Shown here: in pieces, positions 21,001 to 28,011 of the stretch
Layout: every line of letters begins with the position of its first letter
Position numbering within the stretch: the first letter of the stretch is position 1
Assembly (NCBI GenBank): GCA_016714005.1
Contig: JADJOA010000001.1
Location: 124,001-188,000, forward strand
Length of the DNA: 64,000 bases
Direction: 5' to 3'
Origin: Bacteroidota bacterium
GTDB taxonomy: Bacteria > Bacteroidota > Bacteroidia > AKYH767-A > OLB10
Notes under the pieces: model-generated
Database searches by the model: none
What the model saw: the letters and a program-made list of their open reading frames with translations, nothing else
What the model was told of the DNA's origin: nothing
Translations under genes and position numbers: made by a program

Positions 21001-21242
21001 TCCACCTGTACCCTAACCCTGCAGATGACAAAGTAACGGTAAGCTATCATGCAGAGCAGGCAGAAGAAGTGAGCATAGAGATGAAAGATGTAAGCGGCAG
21101 AATAGTTTACAGCAGCGGGATGAATGCACAAGAAGGCGAGAACCAAAGCGTGATAGAAGTAAGCCAACTCAGCAAAGGGGTTTACATGGTAGAGGTAAGG
21201 TCAAACAGTGCCAAACAACAGGTAAGACTGGTGGTGCAGTAG
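12056..21242 (+). CDS. Giant secreted multidomain T9SS protein, about 3,060 residues (one indel)
   Basis: A signal peptide covers residues 1-34 (hydrophobic core, cleavage after CAQ). Residues about 40-255 are a beta-sandwich opening domain. Two long parallel beta-helix modules follow, starting near residues 354 and 914, each opening GG(N/T)YTINSG and rich in NNTF, NGIY and Asn ladders; their sequences are clearly homologous. CARDB-like and Ig-like (CHU_C-associated) domains follow: the motif TxRCGxGTxTLxA appears twice. A lamin-tail-like domain starts near 2063 (LLITEFDINDPDRLEIQN). PKD-like domains and a T9SS type A sorting domain (from LYPNPADDKVTVSYHAEQAE) end it. One base error near 18930 splits the frame; the second part is open to 21242. 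Likely a surface or secreted adhesin; no catalytic motif recognised. Confidence 0.85.
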
Positions 21243-21292
21243 TAAAAGCAACATCAAAATAGTATCCACCAATATTAAAAACAAGGTTGGTA
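21074..21292 (+). repeat. 219-bp direct repeat, copy 2 (partner at 11489-11707)
   Basis: This copy is the intact one: it forms the last part of the giant gene's sorting domain and about 50 bases after its TAG stop. The match to copy 1 ends just before the terminator at 21294, so the terminator was not included in the duplicated block. Confidence 0.92.
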
Positions 21293-21293
21293 A

Positions 21294-21337
21294 ATAAACA
21301 AAGAGAGACCCCATTCGGGGGTGCTCTCTTTGTTTAT
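21294..21337. terminator. Bidirectional intrinsic terminator between convergent genes
   Basis: The arms ATAAACAAAGAGAG and CTCTCTTTGTTTAT are perfectly complementary, and the inner CCCC/GGGG pairs extend the stem around a short ATTC loop. A-rich and T-rich flanks lie on both sides. It separates the giant gene (+) from the porin gene (-), which ends at its edge. Confidence 0.88.
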
Positions 21338-22583
21338 CAAAATAAGACGAAAAACCAAACTGTATTATCCCAGAAAGTGCAGGCGGATTGCCAAGTAAAT
21401 CTGTTTGCCGTTGGTAACGGTAATTGAAACGGATAACAGTGGAGCCAACAGGGCGAAAGGCAAGAGCTGGAACTATAGCCCAAACATGATCAGCAATGTT
21501 TTGATTTGTTTCAGCGAATTTGCCCACGTTGTAGTCAACATACTCCAATCGCGCGCCAATATTTAGTTTGGCTTTTCCCAGTCAAACATTTTTTTGCAAA
21601 AGAGTAGTTGTAATATCAATAAACCCACCATACTGTTGCGTACCGTATTGCTGGCTGTAAGTTGAGGGAACATCTACAAACACTTTTGATGCCTCAGCTG
21701 TAATATTAAGCCTGCTATTAAATAGTGAAGTGTTAAAGTCAATGGCTACAACACTTGCGGTTCTCTTATTGTCAAGGACCAGCCCGTCCTCTTTCCATTT
21801 ATTATATACACCTGTAAGATAAGATAAGCCAATTTCACCCACTTGCCTGTTGCGAAGAGCAAGCTTTCCGGTAAACATTGGCAATCCGCTATTGTTTTCC
21901 TCAAACCGTTCGGGACTTGATTTAGCGGCAGCTAACGATGTTCTGTTACCCCCATTGGAAATTATCCTGTCGTCAAAACCATTTGTAACGTATGCCTCAT
22001 ACCCTAAAACCCAATTACCCCAAAAATGTTTCCCATGTAATCCAAAACCGGCACTTGATAATGTTGCAGGAATAATAGTGGTGGTGCTAAGAGGCCTGTC
22101 AATAAAATCCCATAAAGGTGAATCGTGGTTTTGGTTAAAGGCTCCAATTGGGTTCATTATTATGCCGCCACGTAGGTTGAACATAGGATGAAATTCTATT
22201 TCAAGGGCAGCAAATTCAATATTAATTTCCTTAGCACCATCTTCAAATTCTATTTCTGAAAGAAACTTTATTCTTCTTGCAATGGTGGAGGACATAAATA
22301 TGGTGAACCGTCTGAATTGAAATGAAATACCTTCGTTGATACCATCAGTTTGCTGAAACTGCGAGTTAGCCTCCAAGTAACCGCCAATAGCAATGGGCAA
22401 CTTAGCGCTTGTAAGAAACGGGCGGCTATAAACGGCATCCATATTTAATTTTTTTGTGGATGTGTCAGCAGCAGTCCGCTGAAAAAACTTTGTGGTATCG
22501 TTTTGTGCATTTGCAGAGTGAAACGCGAAGAATAAAATAATGGTAAAAGCGAGTTGATTATAGGTGAAGGTAAATATTTTCAT
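21337..22583 (-). CDS. Outer-membrane beta-barrel porin-like protein (several indels)
   Basis: A signal peptide spans residues 1-26 (FAFHSANA/Q). The rest has alternating hydrophobic strands with aromatic girdle residues (GGYLEANSQFQ, ISFQFRRFTIFMSS, IKFLSEIEFEDGAKEINIE, VLGYEAYVTNGFDD), as in porins of the OprO/P-like superfamily. The frame breaks near 21555-21590 and resumes as LNIGARLEYVDYNVGKFAE to end QFGFSSYF, the aromatic C-terminal residue expected for a barrel. The reading frame then appears to run on through the terminator, but one missing T would give a TGA at 21337. Its start overlaps the end of the Rieske gene by 26 bases, so it is the third gene of the operon. Substrate unknown. 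Confidence 0.75.
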
Positions 22584-22998
22584 TGTCGGAAGTAATATGA
22601 AGAGTTTGCAGATTTTTTTCGGCAGGAGGATTTTGCACTATACCCGTATTGCTAAATTCACTGCCATGACAGGGGCATACTACGTAATTTCCTTGCGGAC
22701 GCAGTTCGCAACTGTTATGCGTACACTCCATAAGTATAGCAGAATACTTTTGCTGATCTAAATTGTAGATGCAAATGGGGAAGTTGAATTTATCAACTTT
22801 TACCAAAACATACTTGCGTAGAATGGTTTTATCTTTTTTTACCTGCACAAATTCAGATTTACCAATGGTGATAACATTATTTGCTGCAATGGTTTTGGCA
22901 TAATAGTTAGAAGCGGCACAACCTTGTAATACGGCTGATAATGCCGTTGTACCTAAGCCTGCTAGGCAACAGGTTTTTATAAATTCTTTTCTGTCCAC
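22558..22998 (-). CDS. Rieske [2Fe-2S] lipoprotein
   Basis: The 146-residue product starts at a GTG that shares one base with the stop of the upstream cytochrome gene (TAGTG). Residues 1-30 are a lipoprotein signal with lipobox VLQGC (Cys27). The Rieske cluster ligands are plain: CTH (Cys-x-His), then 13 residues later CPCHGSEF (Cys-x-x-His); the inner CTHNSC and CPC cysteines can form the usual disulfide. The H-to-C spacing is a little short for the family. It would hold a 2Fe-2S cluster in the periplasm, anchored to a membrane, and pass electrons to or from the di-haem partner encoded just before it. No bc1/b6f genes are near, so it is not from a respiratory complex III. Confidence 0.88.
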   Translation of the reverse strand: MDRKEFIKTCCLAGLGTTALSAVLQGCAASNYYAKTIAANNVITIGKSEFVQVKKDKTILRKYVLVKVDKFNFPICIYNLDQQKYSAILMECTHNSCELRPQGNYVVCPCHGSEFSNTGIVQNPPAEKNLQTLHITSDNENIYLHL

Positions 22999-24201
22999 TA
23001 CAAAGATTCTAAAAATTTAAGTAATGCGTCTCTTTCGCTTTGCGAAAGGTTTTGATATTGAAGTTTGCTGCTCTGCGCTTCGCCACCGTGCAGCAAAAAT
23101 GGCTTCTTCAATGCTTTGCGCTTTTCCATCATGCATCAGGAAATATTGCCCCCTTGTGAATTTGGCGAAAGCCCAAGGTTCCCATAGTGGCGGAGTCCGC
23201 CATTCACTTGTCAAAGCATTTCCTTCAGTATAACCATCGTCCAATGTGGTACCCATGTCATGCAAAAGCATATCGGTGTAAGGATAAAATTCTTTAAATG
23301 ATAAAGGCTCAATAGGAGAGTAGCCTGTTGTAAGCGCTGGTTTATGACACGAAGAGCAATTGATCTGACTAAAAATATTCTTCCCCATTACAACCTGCGC
23401 ATCATTTTGATTTCGCTGAATAGGGGCTTTTAGCGTTTTAAGATAAAATACTATATCGTTAACTGTTTGGGTTGAAACTTCAGGGTCAATTTCAAGTCCG
23501 CTATACACATCCACGGGGTTGTAAACTGAGTTAATTCCCATATCCTGGGCAAAGGCATCAGAAGTTTGCTGCAACAAATCGTAAGCCCCGGCTTTTCTGC
23601 CAAAGCGCCCAATGTATTTGCCGCCTTGCGTAATTGCATTTTGATTAACTGTTGAATAGGCAGGAATGTTTATCCAGTTAGGAGTGCCGGAAATACCATC
23701 GCCATCAGCATCGGTAGGATCGGACATTGCCATAATATCAGCATCGGTAACGCTGTATAAAAATCCTAAGCCGCTTACTGCAGGGGGAGTAAATTTTGAA
23801 AACGTAGCGCCCGTGGGAATTTGATCGGGTGCGTAGCCTGGCAAAGCCCTATTTTGAAGCTGGGGTCCTCCCAAATGCAAAAACTGGTTACCTGTTTGAT
23901 TAGTTTGCCCAAAGCGGGTAAGAGTTGTAAAAGGATGCCCCTTTCCGTCACCTGCATGGCAGCTTCCGCAACTCGTGGTTACAAAGGTGGGGCCAAGACC
24001 TGTTTCAGCAGTAAAAATCATATCGTTAAATCCCACATCGCCTTTTATAAACAGCGCATGTTGCTCGTTTGTAAGTCCTTCAAGTGGACCGTCAAGTATT
24101 TCATCATCTGAAGGAGCCTGTGGAGCAAGTTTTTCGCAGGAAGCGATAACTGCCACTGCAAATGCAACAATTGAAATGAGCGGCAATTTTTTATATCTCA
24201 T
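22998..24201 (-). CDS. Di-haem cytochrome c lipoprotein of the DHOR (DUF1111) family
   Basis: The N-terminus has a lipoprotein signal ending ASC (Cys22). Two c-type haem sites are visible: TSCGSCHAGDG near residue 80 and INCSSCHKPAL near 285. Between them are the family blocks FTTLTRFGQ, GAYDLLQQTSDAFAQDMGI and TVNDIVFYLKTLKAP; after the second, WRTPPLWEPWAFAKF and HDGKAQSIEEAI are typical. One base error near 23095 replaces the true end, which reads LHGGEAQSS ... ALLKFLESL with stop at 22998-23000. Members of this family (PF06537) are called thiol or di-haem oxidoreductases or putative peroxidases and are often found with iron-uptake genes. First gene of a three-gene operon under a probable DtxR-type operator. 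Confidence 0.9.
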
Positions 24202-24228
24202 TTTAATTTAAAATAATAGTTTGATGTG

Positions 24229-24236
24229 CAAATGTA
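24229..24236 (-). promoter_or_regulatory. -7 element of the cytochrome-Rieske-porin operon
   Basis: On the reverse strand these bases read TACATTTG, an exact TAnnTTTG box, 28 bases before the cytochrome ATG. The palindrome at 24240-24257 lies immediately upstream, that is between the -7 and -33 positions, where a repressor would block polymerase. Confidence 0.55.
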
Positions 24237-24239
24237 ATA

Positions 24240-24257
24240 AGTTAGATTAAACTAACT
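24240..24257. promoter_or_regulatory. DtxR-box-like palindromic operator
   Basis: The sequence AGTTAGATTAAACTAACT has perfect 6-bp arms (AGTTAG/CTAACT) around ATTAAA. It resembles the DtxR/IdeR operator consensus, TTAGGTTAG-CTAACCTAA in form. It sits between the divergent cytochrome operon and the DtxR-family gene and overlaps the promoter spacer of the operon. Function is inferred from position and resemblance. Confidence 0.6.
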
Positions 24258-24310
24258 AATTTATTAGATATATATTATTTTATGGATAAGATGAGGTTAA
24301 GTTCAATTTT

Positions 24311-24318
24311 TATATTTG
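24311..24318 (+). promoter_or_regulatory. -7 element of the DtxR-family gene; transcript probably leaderless
   Basis: TATATTTG is an exact TAnnTTTG box ending only four bases before the ATG at 24323. With the usual spacing of about 4-7 bases to the start site, transcription would begin at or next to the start codon. No good -33 TTTG is seen at the expected distance. Confidence 0.45.
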
Positions 24319-24322
24319 CGAA

Positions 24323-24979
24323 ATGAATTCACTTGCAGAAGAAAATTACCTGAAAGCGATGCTCAGTCTTTCGAATGATAAAGGGGAAGTAAATGTGAAT
24401 GAGCTTTCTAAACGGTTGGAGATAAAAATGCCTACCGTTACCAGCATGATGAAAAAACTTTCGGCAAAAAAATTGGTATATTACCAGAGTTACAAACCCT
24501 TGCGGTTAACAGAGAAAGGAAGAAAGGAAGCCGCATTTATTATACGCAAGCACAGGCTTACCGAAATGTTTTTAGTGGAGAAGATGGGCTTTGGCTGGGA
24601 GGAAGTGCATAGTATTGCCGAGCAGGTTGAACATATACAGTCGGCTGAGTTTTTTGAAAAAATGGATAAGCTTCTTGGTTACCCGAAATTAGATCCACAT
24701 GGTTCACCAATACCTGATAAAAATGGGAAAATGGTATGGAAGCAGTATAGAAAGCTGAGTGAATGTGAGGCGGATGAAGTGGTTAAGCTATCGGCAGTAA
24801 TAAACACATCAAAAGATTTTTTAAAATTCCTTAACAGTCGCCATTTAAGTTTGGGTATGAAGTTGAAGGTAAAGTTTATAGAACAGTTTGACCAAACAAT
24901 GTTAGTTAGCTATGGTAAGTATGATAAGGAAGCATTGAGTCATATAGTTTGTGAAAGGCTGCTGGTAGAGAAAGTGTAG
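24323..24979 (+). CDS. DtxR/MntR-family metal-dependent transcriptional repressor
   Basis: The 218-residue intact product has a winged helix-turn-helix at residues 1-65 (AEENYLKAMLSLS, NELSKRLEIKMPTVTSMMKK, then the wing VYYQSYKPLRLTEKG) and the dimerisation/metal domain at about 66-140 with the expected ligand pattern HRLTEMFLV and EVHSIAEQVEHIQS (His, Glu, His, Glu, His). Residues about 150-218 form a C-terminal SH3-like/FeoA-type domain. Such proteins bind DNA when loaded with Fe2+ or Mn2+ and repress metal uptake genes. It is divergent from the cytochrome-Rieske-porin operon and shares the operator-containing gap; I infer that it controls that operon and perhaps itself. Whether it senses iron or manganese cannot be told. 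Confidence 0.9.
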   Translation: MNSLAEENYLKAMLSLSNDKGEVNVNELSKRLEIKMPTVTSMMKKLSAKKLVYYQSYKPLRLTEKGRKEAAFIIRKHRLTEMFLVEKMGFGWEEVHSIAEQVEHIQSAEFFEKMDKLLGYPKLDPHGSPIPDKNGKMVWKQYRKLSECEADEVVKLSAVINTSKDFLKFLNSRHLSLGMKLKVKFIEQFDQTMLVSYGKYDKEALSHIVCERLLVEKV

Positions 24980-25033
24980 GTTTGAACTGCTACTGCTGTT
25001 TTGTTGTTTTTTCTGACAATATCAAAGTATATT

Positions 25034-25369
25034 TTAGCTTCCGGCAGTGGTCAATTCACTTACAACAGGTTTAATTACCATGTTAAGCTTTAAGGTTGCT
25101 AGTGTGTCAACAACCTCTTTTGACGCATTATAGAAATGTGCATCGCCACCGGCAATTCTTGCTTTGGTAAGTATGTTAACAAGCAGTTGGATGCCATTGC
25201 TGTTTGTATTAAGGTCGTTTAAATAAATATGAAACACGGCATAGTTCTGAGCAAGTAAGGCATTTAATTCATCCATAAAATCAATTGTCTGATTTAGCTG
25301 CAATAAATTTCCTTTTAGAGAAATTACAACATGGTCTTTCTTTTCTTCAATTTTAAATTCAAAAGTCAT
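25034..25369 (-). CDS. STAS-domain protein (anti-sigma-factor-antagonist-like)
   Basis: The 111-residue product is a single STAS domain: strand FEFKIEEKKDHVVISLKGNL, helix, strand VFHIYLNDLNTNSNGIQLLV, and helix ILTKARIAGGDAHFYNAS. In SpoIIAA-type proteins the phosphorylated serine lies in a D-S-x-G-type loop; here NTNSNGIQLL gives a serine in about that place. No partner kinase or sigma gene is adjacent. An exact TAnnTTTG box (TAACTTTG on the reverse strand, 25397-25404) lies 27 bases upstream of the start and is its likely promoter. It is divergent from cdd. Confidence 0.8.
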   Translation of the reverse strand: MTFEFKIEEKKDHVVISLKGNLLQLNQTIDFMDELNALLAQNYAVFHIYLNDLNTNSNGIQLLVNILTKARIAGGDAHFYNASKEVVDTLATLKLNMVIKPVVSELTTAGS

Positions 25370-25443
25370 TATGGTTTTGATTTTTTAATATACCGCCAAA
25401 GTTATTTAATAATCTGTTACTTTTATTTCCGTAAAATTATAGG

Positions 25444-25926
25444 ATGGAAAAAATTGAAACATGCTCGGCTTATGAACTTTATGCTTCTGTTGAAGAGCTA
25501 AATGCTGAAGATAAAAACTTATTGATGCGGGCGCAAAAAGCAACACAAACTGCTTATGCACCTTACTCTGATTATCATGTTGGCGCTGCCGTATTGTTGG
25601 AGAATGGGGTGGTGGTTACCGGCAGTAACCAGGAGAATGCTGCATACCCAAGCGGATTGTGTGCAGAGCGTGTAGCAGTTTTTGCAGCAGGAGCGCATAA
25701 CCCCGATGTAAAAATTAAATCAATAGCTATAGCTGCTTATGCAGGCGGCAATCCGGTGCCACGCCCTGTAAGCCCATGTGGTGATTGCAGGCAGGTAATG
25801 GCAGAATATGAACACAGATACAAACATGCCATACGGTTAATTATGCAAGGCGAAAACGGTAAGGTTATTATTATTGATAATGTAAAGGCACTACTGCCGT
25901 TTATGTTTAGTGCGGATAATTTGTAA
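25444..25926 (+). CDS. cdd: Cytidine deaminase
   Basis: Cdd hydrolyses cytidine and deoxycytidine to uridine and deoxyuridine for pyrimidine salvage. The 160-residue product has the core YAPYSDYHVGAAVLLENG, the zinc-ligand and catalytic Glu motif LCAERVAVFAAGA, and the second zinc motif SPCGDCRQVMAEY. It has an N-terminal extension of about 25 residues compared with the short tetrameric enzymes. A dihydroorotase-like gene ends convergently just downstream. Confidence 0.95.
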   Translation: MEKIETCSAYELYASVEELNAEDKNLLMRAQKATQTAYAPYSDYHVGAAVLLENGVVVTGSNQENAAYPSGLCAERVAVFAAGAHNPDVKIKSIAIAAYAGGNPVPRPVSPCGDCRQVMAEYEHRYKHAIRLIMQGENGKVIIIDNVKALLPFMFSADNL

Positions 25927-25952
25927 GCAACTAACCGTTTTACCATTAAAGC

Positions 25953-27226
25953 CTAAACCTCAAACCACTTATTATTATTGGCCACCGCCAATACTTTTCC
26001 AATAAATGTAGTTCCAATAAAAGGTGTGTTGTTTGATTTGGAGTAAATGTTTTCTTTGGTAAAAGTCCATTCAAGCTCAGGGTTAAAAAGTGTTAGGTTG
26101 GCATCGGCACCAGTTTCAATTTTTAAAGGTGTTAATGCAAGAACTTTTCGGGTCCGGTTGTAAATTTTTCAATAATTTCTTCGCTGCTCATGCTGTTGCG
26201 CAATGCTGTATTTGCCACAGCATAGCATGTTTCAAAGCCAATAACACCATGCGCTGCAAAATCGTACTCCTACCTCTTTGCTTTCAATATCTTGTGGTGA
26301 GTGGTCGCTGCAAATAGCATCTATTGTTCCATCAGCCACAGCTTTTTTTAAGGAACTAATGTCAATCTTGCTGCGTAACACAGGTTTCACTTTGTAGTTG
26401 CTGTTAAAGGATTCTACATTGCTTTCGTCAAGCAATAAAATTGTGCAGCTACTTCCGGCAGTAATGTTGGTGCCTTTTATTTTTGCCTGCTTAACAAGTT
26501 GCGCGGCCTGCGGAGTTGATACAGTAGAAAGTGCATGCGCCCTTCGGCATAATTGCAAAGTTTAATGTTACGTGATGTTATCAGTTCTTCAGCAATGACA
26601 GGTGAGCCTTTTATTCCTGTTTTTACGCTTGAAGGGCTTTCGTTTATTAATGCACCATTGTTGATTGAATCATCATCGGCAAAAACAATTACCGGTGCAT
26701 TAAAAGTTTTGCAATATTGTAATGCACGAATAATGAAACCTGATGAATGGTTGCATTTTTTGTCATCGGTAAATGCAACTGCACCTGCTTTGTACATATC
26801 ATACAGTTCAGCCATTTCAGTTTGGTTACCATTTACACTTAACGAACCAGCCACTAAAACGGTTACTAAATTGAGCTTTGTTTTGCTCTGTATAAATTCA
26901 ACATCAGCTTTGCTTTGTATAGGCGGCTTGGTTGACGGCATTATTAGTACCGTGGTAAAACCACCGGCAGCGGCAGCTTTAAGTCCTGTGGTTAAGTCTT
27001 CTTTGTGCTCTAACCCTGGTTCGCCAAGGTTGCACTTTAAATCAATCCAGCCGGTTGAAACATGCAAATTTTTAGAGCTGTATTTTTTTATTTCAGCCCA
27101 TTCATCACCACTAATATTTGACGCAATAGATTTTATCTTTCCGTTAACAATTAAAATATCTCTTGTTTTAAGATGATGTTCGGAAGCTGGGTTTATAATT
27201 TTTGCTGACTTAATAAGTATATCCAT
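25953..27226 (-). CDS. Dihydroorotase-like protein lacking the HxH metal motif (several indels)
   Basis: The N-terminal 235 residues read as a class I dihydroorotase: MDILIKSAKIINPASEHHLK, then the pattern GEPGLEHKEDLTTGLKAAAA and GGFTTVLIMPSTKPPIQSK. However, the H-x-H that binds the metals in true dihydroorotases (D-x-H-x-H-x-R-E-P-G) is replaced: the sequence is WIDLKCNLGEPG. The later block CSDHSPQDIESKEV keeps the Asp-His pair. Single-base errors near 26150, 26260 and 26540 split the frame; the reconstructed end is LAVANNNKWFEV with stop at 25953. Length is about 424 residues. It may be a non-catalytic partner like the pseudo-dihydroorotases that pair with aspartate transcarbamoylase, or have another amidohydrolase role. 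Confidence 0.8.
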
Positions 27227-27260
27227 AGCCTTAAAGCGGTGGCGAATTTAACAAGTGCTT

Positions 27261-28007
27261 TTATACTTTGCGGAGGTTACTAAGGAATTCTTCTTTTTTG
27301 CGCTGAGAAACTGTAATGGTACTTCCATCGTTCATTATCACATAGCCGCCTCTGCCGCTCTGGTATTTTTTTATATAATCTAAATTAACTAGGTGGGAAT
27401 GGTGTATTCTGAAAAAATTAAATTCAATTAGTAAATCTTCAAACTCCTTTAAATTCTTACTCACCAATAATTTTTTTTCATTGTTTAAAAAAACAGACGT
27501 GTATTTGCCATCAGCCTCACAGCGCATAATGTTCTTTATTTCAATAAAGTCAAGCCCATCGGTAGTTGTCAAACCAATCTTTGCATTTTCACTGTGCTTT
27601 TTCGTATTGTTTAAAAGATTGGCAACGGCATTGTTATGCGTTTTACGCACATAATTGTTCTCCACTTTTTTTACAATGGCAATTAACTCTTCCTCATCAA
27701 CCGGTTTTAACAAATAATCTAATGCCGAAAATTTTATGGCTTTAATTGCATATTGATCAAATGCTGTTATAAACACCACATCAAAATTTATTTCGTTTAT
27801 GCGAGCAAGCAAATCAAAGCCGCTGCCTCCGGGCATTTCAATATCTAAAAAAACAAGATGCGGCTCAGTTCGCATAATTAACTCGTAGCCTTCTTTAATG
27901 TTAGATGCTTCACCGGCAATTTTTACACCGGGGCAATTGGCGGTTATAATCATTTTAATGAGTTCACGTCCTTTTGCTTCATCGTCAATAATTACTGCTT
28001 GCAACAT
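27261..28007 (-). CDS. LytTR-family response regulator
   Basis: The 248-residue product has a receiver domain at residues 1-120 (acidic pocket VIIDDEAKG, phosphoacceptor Asp in LVFLDIEMPGGSG, conserved Thr-Ala in FITAFDQYA and Lys in LLKPVDEEE) and a LytTR DNA-binding domain at about 145-248 (FIEIKNIMRCEADGKYTSVF, IHHSHLVNLDYIKKYQSGRG). It is four bases downstream of the LytS-type kinase and is its cognate partner. LytTR regulators bind pairs of short imperfect direct repeats; target genes are not evident here. Confidence 0.93.
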   Translation of the reverse strand: MLQAVIIDDEAKGRELIKMIITANCPGVKIAGEASNIKEGYELIMRTEPHLVFLDIEMPGGSGFDLLARINEINFDVVFITAFDQYAIKAIKFSALDYLLKPVDEEELIAIVKKVENNYVRKTHNNAVANLLNNTKKHSENAKIGLTTTDGLDFIEIKNIMRCEADGKYTSVFLNNEKKLLVSKNLKEFEDLLIEFNFFRIHHSHLVNLDYIKKYQSGRGGYVIMNDGSTITVSQRKKEEFLSNLRKV

Positions 28008-28011
28008 GATA

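Noticed and set aside
12056..21242. Giant protein as two separate genes (12056-18994 and 19284-21242)
   Set aside because: The second frame has no signal peptide, its first residues continue the Ig/PKD domain series, and one base restores a continuous frame ending in a T9SS sorting domain. A real recombination joint is still possible and is reported separately.
21201..21548. Porin gene extending through the terminator to 21201
   Set aside because: The extension translates the terminator hairpin and beyond; a beta-barrel should end in the aromatic residue at QFGFSSYF, and one missing T in a T run gives the stop there.
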